From: Actinoplanes sp. KI2
GTDB lineage: Bacteria; Actinomycetota; Actinomycetes; Mycobacteriales; Micromonosporaceae
DNA: 64,000 nt
Direction: 5' to 3'
Assembly (NCBI RefSeq): GCF_025630775.1
Contig: NZ_JAOSZE010000035.1
Coordinates: 59,423-123,422 of the forward strand
The position numbers and the translations under genes were made by a program. Positions 35,801 through 44,347 of this stretch are shown here, piece after piece. The notes beneath the pieces were generated by a model that ran no database searches, was not told where the DNA came from, and was given only the letters and a program-made list of their open reading frames with translations. Position 1 is the first letter of the stretch; every line of letters begins with the position of its first letter.

Positions 35801-36898
35801 GCTCTCGTTCTTGACGCCGTCCATGTACGCCGCGGCCATCCGCGTGCCGGTGGCCACGGCCTCGTCGCCGACCGTCTTGCCGCTCGCCCGGAACTTGGCG
35901 TCGCCGGCGGCATACTTCGCGTCGATCTCGGCGAGATGAGTGGCCAGCCGCGCGTCGATCGCGGCGAGCGAGGTCCGGTATCCGGCCTCCAGCCGCTCGC
36001 GGGCGCCCGCGGTCGCCGCGGCCACGGCGGCCTTCGCGGCATCCCGGCGGGCCAGTACGGCCACGGACGCCGACTCCGCATCGGCCCGTGCCGCGGTGGC
36101 GAGCTGGGCCACGTGCCCGGTGACCGCCGCCGTCCGCTCCTGCGCGGCAGCCCGGATCCGGCCGGCGGTCGCCCCGGCGGTGGCCCGGTATTCCTCGGCG
36201 ATCGCGGTCCCGGTAGCGGACAGCGCGGCGGCCCGGGCGCTGATCGACGCCAGGAACTCCGAGACGAGCGCACCCGCCTCGGCGGCCGTCCCGCCGGCGG
36301 CGAAGGTCACCGCGCCGGGCGCCGTCGTCGCGAGCGCCGTCAGCCCGGCGGTGGCCTGCTGGGCCGTGGCCATTGCGGCGTCCCGCAAGGCGAGGGCGGG
36401 GTCGGCCGGCACCTGCTCCATGGGGGCCGGCGGCTGCTCCACCGGGGCCGGTGTCTGCTCCGGAGGGGACGATGCCCCGGCCGGTGCGGGCGCCGGCTGC
36501 GCGGCGGCCGCGTCGAGCGACCGCATCGCCGCGCTGGCCTGCTGCTCGACGGCAGCCGCCGGCGCCGTGGCCGTGACCTGTTCCGCGGTGGGCGCCTGCA
36601 CGGGCGTCTCGGTGCGCTGCACCTCGGCCTCGCCCGGCGGCGCGGACATCAGCGCGGCCACCTCACGGTTGCCCGCCCCACCCTGCAAGGCGGCCAGCAC
36701 CTCGGCGGGCAGGGGACCCGCGCCCGGATCGTCCGAACCGAGCGAGCGAGCCAGCGCGGCGTTGCCGATCGCCGGAAGATCCGGGCTGCGCGACTCGCCG
36801 ACGGCCGGTTCCAACGTAGACGCCGGGGTCCGCGTCTGCTCGGGTGCCGACGTCGGCGCAGCGGTGACCTCGGGGGTGCCACGCTCCCGCTCAACCAC
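32867..36898 (-). CDS. Large Ala-rich putative toxin with eCIS-type leader and HEIGH metallopeptidase motif
   Basis: A 1343-residue protein. Residues 41-98 carry IGNAALARSL and LQGGAGNREVAALM ending in VQR, the LQ..AGN..V..L....VQR pattern of proteins linked to extracellular contractile injection systems. A long Ala-rich helical region (about 100-690) looks like coiled coils. Residues about 697-765 form a hydrophobic glycine-zipper region (WALIIAVVVAVALVAG, GAVGAALGTGAIATG), possibly a membrane insertion element. After a Pro/Gly linker the C-terminal domain (about 1160-1343) has HEIGH at 1216-1220, a zincin-type active site; TEYHN at 1266-1270 may supply the third ligand. No Sec signal is present. 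GTG 36898 has no clear ribosome site. Toxin delivered by an injection machinery is my reading; a structural role is the alternative. Confidence 0.78.
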   Translation of the reverse strand: MVERERGTPEVTAAPTSAPEQTRTPASTLEPAVGESRSPDLPAIGNAALARSLGSDDPGAGPLPAEVLAALQGGAGNREVAALMSAPPGEAEVQRTETPVQAPTAEQVTATAPAAAVEQQASAAMRSLDAAAAQPAPAPAGASSPPEQTPAPVEQPPAPMEQVPADPALALRDAAMATAQQATAGLTALATTAPGAVTFAAGGTAAEAGALVSEFLASISARAAALSATGTAIAEEYRATAGATAGRIRAAAQERTAAVTGHVAQLATAARADAESASVAVLARRDAAKAAVAAATAGARERLEAGYRTSLAAIDARLATHLAEIDAKYAAGDAKFRASGKTVGDEAVATGTRMAAAYMDGVKNESDGFWDGPLTYNRAKARRDTAQEVSAAYQKGLSGEADKQAGQAQAGRAHDIAAAQATAAQARTALAQQHASSLATVEQANTEALRRADDAYAALTATIAQGRTGGQSMLGGLETTLAANITSAAEAQAAEVEHQAALLASATAQKFTEAVQGLLAIGAQVSAALQGAPAPQVGALSAGLAESTTQMDAGLAVFEAQVAQARATGAETLAQAGQTAVTGLGTSTQQGLDAATAGGTDLGSTVQNVAGAGEDAFGSIEQQHTSSLATITAAADSGYTDVAAGVDKAFGDIARSLDLGFAQSAAGLEQGLRGALAKMPGEIRTQAEENAARVPPRWKKIVKWALIIAVVVAVALVAGPFVIGAVGAALGTGAIATGVIAGAIVGAATGATIQVINNWEQSRPLTEGVARAALVGGIGGAVGGGFGAYFTAAAQAGTTIVNTAFRQFVADTALNVMTETIINVVSTGQFSWAALGIAVVSSLAVGLGMRGVGGLRGVQGIQARSMDLGESFGGAVTGGAGAMPNVAGEVTPTPRKTDVDWDDPNVQRALGLEVDPATGRLVPTGAKLDKPGQLEVDPQQGAFDPANPNGGPYRGELGQVKGGEYAPEGVFEVTTQPMYAVRVGPPGSWVDHLFATQAEAMAYAQQLAARGSAAIRETSALPTDWPSGGAVGSPGNPVDVVRVLEVPAGTPTIRSVVAPQPVTPGKPQELAGGGPQTQLPKHIFPRGTGGGPSPSQIAEFPVGPNPAGGTRSPAAGTTAAEEMTAGTAPAAKLRTGAKTGNDPTPESINEGSVRMEEHPDFAAAIQDLEARGFTIVQTTGDPRVVVRRVVGKDGTVIRTDLELHVRKGMRFLDLEHEIGHVNQLTDPKRFPDGPPPTDIVTEATPGQFRDAPNQTGVLTRWQDPITEYHNRLQEVIALADRGASPELIREHLGGVAEWRERYRDKGLKGGRSGSQRAWAEEHFPDIQQLEDRVREIRAQFTGG

Positions 36899-37044
36899 GG
36901 GACAAGTATGGTTCCTGCCCGCAAGTCGCCGCCTCGGGGGTCACCGGCCGGCGGTGCGATCGAGCTGTCCATCATGGACTTCGGTGCGAAGCGTTCGTTA
37001 CGGTGTTCGAAGGGGAGCGGCTCGTGGTCGCCCACAGGATCTCG

Positions 37045-37590
37045 TCACAGCAGCGCGGCGAGCTTGTACAGCACCAGCGACCCGGCGACGGCGACGTTGA
37101 GGCTCGACCCGGTGCCGACCATCGGGATCTCCACGGCGCCGTCGAGCAGGTCGAGAGCGTCCGGCGGGATGCCGGTGGCCTCGTGCCCGAGCACCACGAC
37201 GGTCCGGTGCCGGGCCGGGCGCAGATCCGCGAGGCGGACGGCTTCGTCGGCCAGTTCCACGCCGAGGATGCTCGTCCCCGCCCGCCGTTCGTCCGCGAGC
37301 CACCGCAACGGACTGCCGACGCGGTGCACGCAAGCCGGGTGGCGCAACGTGTTGCCGCGGGCGAGAGCCTCGTCCACCCAGCCGAACGGCGGCACCGCCA
37401 GGCAGGCACCGACGGCGTCGCAGGTGCGCAGCAGGGTGCCGAGGTTGGCGCCGTGCAGCGGCCACAGGGGCGCCGCGACGAGGTGGCCCCAGCATCGGTG
37501 CCGGCGTGGGCGCCGGGCCGACCGGATCTCCCGCGGGGTCCGGACCCGGATCGCGGGCTTCACCGTACGGGAGCAGAGCCGCTCCGGCAT
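37045..37590 (-). CDS. SpoU/TrmH-family RNA methyltransferase
   Basis: A 181-residue SPOUT-fold enzyme that transfers a methyl group from SAM to a ribose 2'-OH in tRNA or rRNA. Motif 1 is NLGTLLRTCDAVG, motif 2 VVVLGHEATGIP, and motif 3 IPMVGTGSSLNVAVAGSLVLYKLA, which forms the trefoil knot. It lacks the extra N-terminal domain of rRNA enzymes such as RlmB, so a tRNA substrate is likely but not certain. The ATG start at 37590 has no strong ribosome site. It lies between the LuxR-type regulator and the toxin gene on the same strand. Confidence 0.9.
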   Translation of the reverse strand: MPERLCSRTVKPAIRVRTPREIRSARRPRRHRCWGHLVAAPLWPLHGANLGTLLRTCDAVGACLAVPPFGWVDEALARGNTLRHPACVHRVGSPLRWLADERRAGTSILGVELADEAVRLADLRPARHRTVVVLGHEATGIPPDALDLLDGAVEIPMVGTGSSLNVAVAGSLVLYKLAALL

Positions 37591-37764
37591 TCGAAGGTCA
37601 TGTATGGCGTGCTTCTCGGCGCACGCGAGCCATCGACAGGCGACGTGATTGCGACGGCCAGCCTACCGCGTCGCCCACGCTCGGTCACCTTCTTATCGGT
37701 GGGTTGGTCGGCCACGTGCGCAGCATGCGGGTGGTTCCGGGCCGAGGCTCGGGCCGCGTGGTCG

Positions 37765-40566
37765 TCAGAGAATGCCGAGGTCGCGGGCGTTGGCGACGGC
37801 TTCGCTGCGCCGTTCGGCGCCGAGCTTGCGGTAGATCGATCTCAGGTGTGCCTTGACGGTGTTGACCGACACGCTCAGTTCGGCGGCGATCTCCGCGGCG
37901 GTCAGCATGGTGGGCAGGTAACGCAGGACCTGTGCTTCGCGTTCGGTGAGGCCGCCGGAGGTATCGGGCGCCGGGCCGTTCGCCGTACGTACCTCGTTGA
38001 TGATGTCCGCGGCGAGGCTCGCGTGGTCGGGGTCGAGCAGCCGCAGCCGGTCGAATAGGTCGACCAGCCGGCTGCCGGACATGGTGATGAACGGTCTGCG
38101 GATGCCCTCGCGCGTGGCCAGGCCGACGGCGTCGGCGAGGAGGTCCACCGCCCGGGTGGTGTGTCCCCGCTCGTCGGCCACGAGGGCCCCGACGATACCG
38201 GCCTCGACGGTGGCGACCGTCTCCGGCAGCGTGGTGGTCGGGTCGGCGATGAGCAGTTCCTCGGCGCGGCGCAGGTCGCGTCGGGCGAGGGCCGCACGGG
38301 CCAGGCCGGCGCGGTGGGCCAGCCCGACGGCTTCGGTGGGCAGGAACTCGGCGTACCGCTGTTCCGCTCGTGCGGGTCGGCCGACGGCGAGGTCGATCTC
38401 GGCGTCGAGCAGCATCAACCACTGGTCGAGGAGCGGGACGCAGACTCGCGCGCCCCGGTCGCGGCGTGCTTCGGCCAGCAGGGACCGGGCCCTCGCCGGC
38501 TGGCCGTGTGCGAGCGCCAACCGCGCCCGGACACCGAGCATGACCAGCCGCTGGGCGGGTTCCGGATCGCCTTCGTGAGCCCGCCGGCCCCGCCGCAGCG
38601 CCTCCTCGGCCGCGGCGAGGTCGTTGCCCTCGATGTGCACGAGCGCCTGCGCGAAATGCGCGGCCACGGCCTGCAACGTGTACCCCCAGGCCCGCCGTTC
38701 GGCCAGGTCCCGGGCGCTGCCGGCGAGCTCGGCGGCGGCCCGGACCGATCCGTGCATCACCTCGAGCAGGGCGAGGTGACCGACGGCGCTGATCCCGGGC
38801 AGCTCCACGCCGGCAGCCATCGCCGCGCCGGAGGCCTCCCGCAGGTCACGGGCGGCGGCGTCCAGCCGGCCCGTCCACATCAGGGCCATACCCCTGGCGT
38901 TGCGGGCGATCGCCCGGTACTGGGCGAACGCCGCACCGTCGTGGAACGGGGATCCGGCGAGAAGGGTGAGCATTTCGTTCGCCACCGCGACGAGCGCGGG
39001 CATGTCACCGACGATCCGGTCCGCTGCCGCCTGGAGAGTCAACAGCAGAACCTCGGCCGGGTCCCGGGTAACGTCCGGTCGATCCCGCAGCAGTTCCCGG
39101 ATCCGAGCGACCCGTGCCGGGATCGCGTCGTATTCACCGGCCTCGAAGATCTGCAGGACGTCGCACATCATCAGTTCCGGCGTCGAGGTGAGCTGCTCCC
39201 GGGGCACCTGCTGGAGGATCCTGACCAAGGCCGCTCGCTGGGTGGAGAGGATGAGCGGCGCGACCCGGGTCATGACCAGGCGGCCGGTGTACGCCCAGTC
39301 CCGGGCCTGGACCGCGTGCGTCAGCGCCTCGACAAGCAGGTTGTTGTCGACGTACCACCGGGCCGCACGCCGGTGCAGTTCGGGCACGTCGGCCGGCATC
39401 TCCAGGTTCAGGCGGTGCCCCAGCATGTCGCGCAGCAGGTGGTGATAGCGGAACCAGTGCGGTGTCGGGCCCAGGCGGACGACGAAGCCGCTGTCGCGTT
39501 CCAACTCCTCGAGCATCCGTTGACCGTCGCTCGCGCTGGTGATCGCGTTGGCCAGGTCGGCGCACAGATGTTCACAGATGCTGGTCTCGAGCAGGAACCG
39601 GCGCTGCCGTGGCGGGCGACCCGCGAGGACCTCGTCGTGGAGGTAGCCCTCGACGGCGCGGATGTTGCCGACGAAGTCGGCGACCGAGCGGGCTCCCTGG
39701 TCGCCGGCGAGGAACCCGGCCCCCAGTTGCAGACCCGCCGCCCAGCCGTCGGTCAGCTTGACCAGCAGGGTCACCTCGTCCGGGCCGAGGGTCAGCCCGT
39801 GGCCGCCGACCAGTGCCGCGGCCTCGTCGCCGGTGAAGGCCAGATCGTCGGCCCGGATCTCCGCGACCTGGTCGGCCGCGCGCAGCCGGTGCAGCGCCAG
39901 CGGCGGCTCGGTCCGGCTGATCAGGACGAGCCGGACCGCCGACGGATGCCGGAGCAGGTCGTCCACCTCGTCGAGGACCTGCCGATCGTCGATCTCGTGG
40001 AAGTCGTCGATCACCAGCACCGTCCGGACCGGTAGCCGGCTGAGCCCGGCGGCGATCCGCAGACCGCGCTCCCGCTCGTCCCGCGGGACCGAGCCCATCT
40101 CGGCGAGCGGGTTCTCGGAGGTCACGGCTCCGGCGCTGCGCAGCGCGGCCACGACGTACGCCCAGAAGATCTGCGGGTCGTTGTCGTGCCGGTCGAGGCT
40201 GAGCCAGGCGACCGGGCCGGGCCTGGTCTGCGCCCACGCCGAAACCAGGACGGTCTTGCCCCAGCCGGCGCCCGCGCGGACGACCGTCACCGGATTGAGG
40301 ACTGCCTTGTCGAGCAGGTCGAACAGGCGCTGTCGATCCACGCCGCCGCGTATCAGCAACGGTCGCGCCGTCTTGGCGAGCAACGACGCCAGTGGGCCGG
40401 GATAGCCGCGTGGCACGGCAACCGCGCCCGGTACCGTCTCGACGGCGGCGCCCTGGCCGCTCGTCGCGACACCGCCGTCCACGGCCACCACCCAAACCCA
40501 CCGCGTGGCCGCGACCGGGCGGACGCCGCCTCCGGACCCGCCCGACTCGCGACTCCTCGGCCGCAT
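37765..40566 (-). CDS. Large ATP-binding LuxR-family regulator (LAL/MalT-like)
   Basis: A 933-residue regulator. The ATPase part shows Walker A RAGAGWGKTVL (98-108) and Walker B VLVIDDFHEID. TPR-like helices fill the middle (ALMWTGRLDAAARDLREAS, LVMLGVRARLALAHGQPARA). The C-terminus has the LuxR-type HTH: LTEREAQVLRYLP and AAELSVSVNTVKAHLRSI. Such LAL proteins are pathway activators that switch on in response to a small-molecule ligand. The N-terminal 45 residues before RPLLIRGG are not conserved in type and the true start may lie downstream of ATG 40566. The target is not evident; the toxin and SpoU genes follow on the same strand. Confidence 0.9.
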   Translation of the reverse strand: MRPRSRESGGSGGGVRPVAATRWVWVVAVDGGVATSGQGAAVETVPGAVAVPRGYPGPLASLLAKTARPLLIRGGVDRQRLFDLLDKAVLNPVTVVRAGAGWGKTVLVSAWAQTRPGPVAWLSLDRHDNDPQIFWAYVVAALRSAGAVTSENPLAEMGSVPRDERERGLRIAAGLSRLPVRTVLVIDDFHEIDDRQVLDEVDDLLRHPSAVRLVLISRTEPPLALHRLRAADQVAEIRADDLAFTGDEAAALVGGHGLTLGPDEVTLLVKLTDGWAAGLQLGAGFLAGDQGARSVADFVGNIRAVEGYLHDEVLAGRPPRQRRFLLETSICEHLCADLANAITSASDGQRMLEELERDSGFVVRLGPTPHWFRYHHLLRDMLGHRLNLEMPADVPELHRRAARWYVDNNLLVEALTHAVQARDWAYTGRLVMTRVAPLILSTQRAALVRILQQVPREQLTSTPELMMCDVLQIFEAGEYDAIPARVARIRELLRDRPDVTRDPAEVLLLTLQAAADRIVGDMPALVAVANEMLTLLAGSPFHDGAAFAQYRAIARNARGMALMWTGRLDAAARDLREASGAAMAAGVELPGISAVGHLALLEVMHGSVRAAAELAGSARDLAERRAWGYTLQAVAAHFAQALVHIEGNDLAAAEEALRRGRRAHEGDPEPAQRLVMLGVRARLALAHGQPARARSLLAEARRDRGARVCVPLLDQWLMLLDAEIDLAVGRPARAEQRYAEFLPTEAVGLAHRAGLARAALARRDLRRAEELLIADPTTTLPETVATVEAGIVGALVADERGHTTRAVDLLADAVGLATREGIRRPFITMSGSRLVDLFDRLRLLDPDHASLAADIINEVRTANGPAPDTSGGLTEREAQVLRYLPTMLTAAEIAAELSVSVNTVKAHLRSIYRKLGAERRSEAVANARDLGIL

Positions 40567-40687
40567 TCATTGGCGCGGATCACTCAAACGTCAGCGAAAC
40601 ACGAAAACACTCGTGAAGCAACCATTTGCGCCAGTGCTCAGCGCAATGGGGTCAGCAGGGAGTTCAGCAGGTGTCCCAGCCGTCCTC

Positions 40688-40715
40688 GTCCTGCGACAGC
40701 GATCGGTCGCGGGAC
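40688..40715. terminator. Hairpin between two minus-strand genes, possible terminator
   Basis: GTCCTGCGAC (40688-40697) pairs with GTCGCGGGAC (40706-40715) with one wobble pair, around an 8-base loop. It lies between the DHFR-like gene (stop at 40770) and the LuxR-type regulator (start 40566), both on the minus strand, where a terminator for the first gene would be expected. No T-run follows, so the call is weak. The surrounding 203 bp hold nothing else I can identify. Confidence 0.35.
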
Positions 40716-40769
40716 CAAGGCCATCCCCGAGGTCTACCAGTGGATCGGCTACTGAACCGCTGCCTTTCC

Positions 40770-41381
40770 TCATGATGGGGGAACGGCGTCGCGGTTGACG
40801 GTGTAGTGCAGGTGTAGCACGCGGGCACCCTGGACCACCATGTCCGGGTCGTCGAGCAGGACGGTGCCGGCGTGGCTGCCGAAGAACCGTACCCCTTCGC
40901 CCATGACCACCGGGACGACGTCCATCGCCACCTCGTCGACGAGGCCGGCCGAGAACGCCTGCCCGCCGACGTCGCCGGCCGTCACGCAGACCAGACCGTC
41001 ACCGGCGATGTCCTTGGCGAGAGCGATGCCGGCCTCGACCGAGGCGGCGGTGTGGAACGGCGCGCCGGGGAACCTCGCCAGCCATTCCTCGGGCAGCGGC
41101 CGGTGGGTGACGACGACGAGCTCGTCCCCGGCGGCGGGCACCCCCGCCCAGCCGTCGGTGGTGTCGAACAGGTGGCGGCCGATCACGGTGACCTTGACGG
41201 CGTCCCAGAAGGGCTGCACGTACGCGGCGGAGGCGCGACTGACCTGGAACGTCCACTTCTCGTTGGCTTGGACCGTGCGGTCGCCGTTGCCGTACCAGTC
41301 GAACAGCGGCCCGACCGTGTCATCGGGACGGGCGATGTAGCCGTCCACCGAAACCACGGCCTGCATGACAACTCTGGCCAT
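40770..41381 (-). CDS. Dihydrofolate-reductase-like (RibD C-terminal) protein
   Basis: A 203-residue RibD-C/DHFR-like protein, the second in the window. It starts RVVMQAVVSVDGYIARPDD and has KVTVIGRHLFDTTDGW, HRPLPEEWLARFPGAPF, VCVTAGDVGGQAF and VVMGEGVRFFG, matching the family order. The start ATG 41381 is chosen because the family N-terminus begins there; the frame is open upstream in the divergent control region. No function is known for these stand-alone members. It is divergent from the DJ-1/AraC regulator gene, with a strong inverted repeat between them. Confidence 0.88.
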   Translation of the reverse strand: MARVVMQAVVSVDGYIARPDDTVGPLFDWYGNGDRTVQANEKWTFQVSRASAAYVQPFWDAVKVTVIGRHLFDTTDGWAGVPAAGDELVVVTHRPLPEEWLARFPGAPFHTAASVEAGIALAKDIAGDGLVCVTAGDVGGQAFSAGLVDEVAMDVVPVVMGEGVRFFGSHAGTVLLDDPDMVVQGARVLHLHYTVNRDAVPPS

Positions 41382-41540
41382 CCTCACTCGCTCCCTGACT
41401 CCTCGAACTACTGCGGGGGCAGTAAACCCGTCAGATGAATCACTATCGCCGTCGCCGCGCCGCCGGGCGCACCGAACCGGCCGTGACTGCGACCCTCGGG
41501 CGCCGCCTGAGCAGCACCGACCGGCCGCCGCCGGCCAAGC

Positions 41541-41562
41541 TCCGATGTGCCGATACATCGGA
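41541..41562. promoter_or_regulatory. Inverted repeat TCCGATGT-N6-ACATCGGA
   Basis: Perfect 8-bp arms separated by six bases, in the 255-bp gap between the divergent DHFR-like gene (start 41381) and the AraC-type regulator (start 41637). A short dyad of this size is a typical dimer operator. The adjacent DJ-1/AraC regulator is the likely binder or is itself regulated here. Confidence 0.6.
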
Positions 41563-41636
41563 CAGACCCGCTCTTGGCAGGATTTGTCAAGGGGTTGTCA
41601 TTGCGGCCAAACGGGCGTTCGCGAAATGGTCTATCC

Positions 41637-42647
41637 GTGACGAAACGTGTGGTGGTGGTGACGTACTCCGGGAGCCAGGCGCTGGACATCACGGGCCCGA
41701 TCGAGGTGTTCGACACCGCCGCCCGGCTGCTCGACCGGCCGGACGCCGGTTACCGGGTCGAGTGCGTCTCCCGGGAGGCGCCGCTGGTGCGGACGTGCTC
41801 GGGCATAGCGATCGAGGCGACGCCGCTGGCGGCGGGGGACGGCCCGATCGACACGCTTCTCGTGCCGGGCGGCTGGGGACTGAACGACGTGCTCGCCGAC
41901 GAGGCGCTGATCGCCTGGATTGCCGCGGCCGCCGCGCGGTCCCGGCGGGTGGCGTCGGTCTGCGGCGGGGCGTTTCTGCTTGCGGAGGCGGGGCTGCTCG
42001 ATGGGCGTCGCGCCACGACCCACTGGGCGTTCAGCGCGGACATGGCCCGCCGCTACCCGGATGTCGTCGTCGACCCTAAGCCGATCTTCATCCGCGACGG
42101 CCGGTTCGTGACGTCGGCCGGGGTGTCGACCGGGATCGACATGGCCCTGTCCCTGGTGGAGGAGGACCACGGCGCCGAGCTCGCCCTGGAGGTGGCGCGG
42201 TACCTGGTGTTGTTCTTCAAGCGACACGGCGAGCAGTCGCAGTTCAGCGCCGTCATGGATGCGCAGTTCGCCACCGACGCGCCGATCCGGGCCGCCCAGG
42301 AGTGGGCACTGGAGAATCTCGGTCGGCCCGTGCTCGTGGCGGACATGGCCGAGCGGGCGAACATGAGCCCCCGCAACTTCGCCCGGGTGTTCCGCCGCGA
42401 GGCCGGCATCACCCCGGGGCAGTACGTCGAGCGCGCGCGGATCACCCGCGGCCGCCGGCTGCTGGAGGTCACCGAACTGCCGATCACCAGCGTGGCCCGC
42501 CGGTGTGGGTTCACCACCGCGGAGACGTTCCTCCGGGCGTTCAGCCGGACCCTCGGCGTCACACCGACCGAGTACCGCTTCCGGTTCCAGACGACGTCCA
42601 TCGCCGGTGTCATCGCCGACCGCGACCGGCTGGGATCGGTGCACTGA
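41637..42647 (+). CDS. DJ-1/PfpI-domain AraC-family regulator (GlxA-regulator type)
   Basis: A 336-residue regulator. The N-terminal DJ-1/PfpI-like domain (about 1-190) has VVVVTYSGSQALDITGPIEVF, LLVPGGWG and the elbow cysteine in SVCGGAFLLAEAG. The C-terminal domain (about 220-315) has two AraC helix-turn-helix motifs: LVADMAERANMSPRNFARVFRR, summarised as MAERANMSPRNFARVF, and ITSVARRCGFTTAETFLRAF. GTG 41637 has no clear ribosome site, so the start is uncertain. Its stop shares one base with the ATG of the ThDP enzyme (TGATG), so this regulator is translationally coupled to the biosynthetic genes it probably controls. Confidence 0.88.
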   Translation: MTKRVVVVTYSGSQALDITGPIEVFDTAARLLDRPDAGYRVECVSREAPLVRTCSGIAIEATPLAAGDGPIDTLLVPGGWGLNDVLADEALIAWIAAAAARSRRVASVCGGAFLLAEAGLLDGRRATTHWAFSADMARRYPDVVVDPKPIFIRDGRFVTSAGVSTGIDMALSLVEEDHGAELALEVARYLVLFFKRHGEQSQFSAVMDAQFATDAPIRAAQEWALENLGRPVLVADMAERANMSPRNFARVFRREAGITPGQYVERARITRGRRLLEVTELPITSVARRCGFTTAETFLRAFSRTLGVTPTEYRFRFQTTSIAGVIADRDRLGSVH

Positions 42648-44347
42648 TGGGAACCGCGCAGGGTCGTCTCGTCGACCGGTTGGTCGACCACCTGGCGACG
42701 TTCGGCGTCGACCACGTCTTCGGCGTCGGTGGCGCCAACATCGAGGATCTGTACGACGCGATCCATCGCGGCCACAGCGCCGTCCGGGGAGTCGTCGCCA
42801 AGCACGAGTTCTCCGCCGTCACGATGGCCGACGGATACGCGCGGGCCACCGGCCGGCTCGGCGTCGTGGCGGCAACCTCCGGCGGAGGCGCCATGAACCT
42901 GGTGCCCGGCCTGGCCGAGGCGCACGCTTCGCGGATTCCGCTGCTGGCGCTGGTCGGACAGCCACCGGCGGCCCTCGACGGGCAGGGCGCGTTCCAGGAA
43001 TCCAGCGGCCGGAGCGGCTCATTCGACGCCCGGCGCGTGTTCGCACCGATCTCCCGGTTCTGCGCCCGGGTCGAGCGACCGGACACCATCGGCGAGCTCC
43101 TCGCGCGGGCGGTCGCCGCGGCGCTGCGCGAGCCCCGGGGGCCGGCGGTACTGCTGCTGCCGAAGGACGTCCAGCAGGCGCGTGTCGACGCGTACGCTCC
43201 GATCCCGCCCACGCCCGCGCCGACCTCGGTGGACCTCGCGGCCGTCGACCGCGCAGTGACCGCCCTGCGTACCGCCACCGGGGTGCTCGTCATCGCCGGC
43301 GCGGGAGTGGCCGCCACGGATTCCCGGGCCGAGGTGGCCGAACTCGCCCGGCGAACCGGGGCGTGGGTGGCGGTGACACCAGACGCCAAGGACGTGTTCG
43401 ACAACCACGATCCGCGGTTCGTGGGCGTGTCGGGGGTGATGGGGCACCCCACCGTCGCGGACTGCCTGCGCCGCGCCGACCTCTGCCTGCTGGTGGGCAC
43501 GCGGCTGCCGATGATGGCCCGCGCCGGGCTCGACGAGCTTCTCCGCCGTACGACGGTGATCTGCCTCGACCCGGAGACACCGTTCGTCGCCGGCCAGTCC
43601 GTGCGCGGTGACGTGCGGAGCACGCTGCGCGCCCTCGTCGGCCGGTTCCCGGCGCAGCCCAGGCCATGTCCGGAACACGCCGGCCCACGACCCCTGCCGG
43701 CCCACCCGTTTCACGGCAGCGGAACGCCGTACGCCGAAGCCATCGCCGCCATCGACGCGGCGCTGCCCGACGACGCGCACGTCTTCGTCGACGCCGGGAA
43801 CGCGGCCGCCGCGGCAATTCACCTGCTGCCGGCCCGGCGCCGGGGCCGGTTCGTGGTCGCCGTCGGCATGGGCGGCATGGGGTACGCCTTCGGCGCCGGT
43901 ATCGGCGCGGCGCTCGCCTCCGGGCAGCGCACCTTCGTGCTCGCCGGCGACGGGGCGTTCTTCATGCACGGCATGGAGGTGCACACCGCGGTGGAGTACG
44001 ACGTGCCGATCACCTTCGTGATCTTCAACAACAACGCGCACGGCATGTGCGTCACCCGCGAACAGCTCTTCTACGGCGACGACTACAGCTACAACCTGTT
44101 CCGCCCGACCGACATCGCCGGCGCGATGACGGCGGCGTTCCGCACGCTTTCGGTCAGCGGAGCCGGCAGCGCCGAACAACTGCGCCGGGCCCTGCGGCAC
44201 AGCGCCGCCGGTCCTGGCCCGGCGCTCGTCGAGGTGGACGTCGACCCCCGCGAGGTCCCACCGTTCCTGCCGTTCCTGACCGCGCTCGGTCAGCACCCAG
44301 ACAGCGAGGAGACGTCCCGTGAGCACCGACCCGTCCAGGTTGGCTGA
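42647..44347 (+). CDS. Thiamine-diphosphate-dependent enzyme (acetolactate-synthase-like)
   Basis: A 566-residue ThDP enzyme of the acetolactate synthase/benzoylformate decarboxylase type. E54 in KHEFSAVTMADGYAR activates the cofactor; the diphosphate/Mg motif begins GDGAFFMHGMEVHT at about 434 and ends in NNN. The central FAD-like domain shape is kept (IAGAGVAATDSRAEVAEL). Large acetolactate synthases are a little longer and have a regulatory partner, which is absent here. Such enzymes decarboxylate a 2-keto acid and join it to a carbonyl compound, giving an acyloin. Start ATG 42647 overlaps the regulator stop; the last 29 bp overlap the SRPBCC gene. Confidence 0.92.
   Translation: MGTAQGRLVDRLVDHLATFGVDHVFGVGGANIEDLYDAIHRGHSAVRGVVAKHEFSAVTMADGYARATGRLGVVAATSGGGAMNLVPGLAEAHASRIPLLALVGQPPAALDGQGAFQESSGRSGSFDARRVFAPISRFCARVERPDTIGELLARAVAAALREPRGPAVLLLPKDVQQARVDAYAPIPPTPAPTSVDLAAVDRAVTALRTATGVLVIAGAGVAATDSRAEVAELARRTGAWVAVTPDAKDVFDNHDPRFVGVSGVMGHPTVADCLRRADLCLLVGTRLPMMARAGLDELLRRTTVICLDPETPFVAGQSVRGDVRSTLRALVGRFPAQPRPCPEHAGPRPLPAHPFHGSGTPYAEAIAAIDAALPDDAHVFVDAGNAAAAAIHLLPARRRGRFVVAVGMGGMGYAFGAGIGAALASGQRTFVLAGDGAFFMHGMEVHTAVEYDVPITFVIFNNNAHGMCVTREQLFYGDDYSYNLFRPTDIAGAMTAAFRTLSVSGAGSAEQLRRALRHSAAGPGPALVEVDVDPREVPPFLPFLTALGQHPDSEETSREHRPVQVG

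Noticed and set aside
32090..37648. An 1852-residue plus-strand open frame across the toxin region.
   Set aside because: It runs antisense to the toxin, its neighbour and the SpoU gene, is low-complexity and has no recognisable motif.
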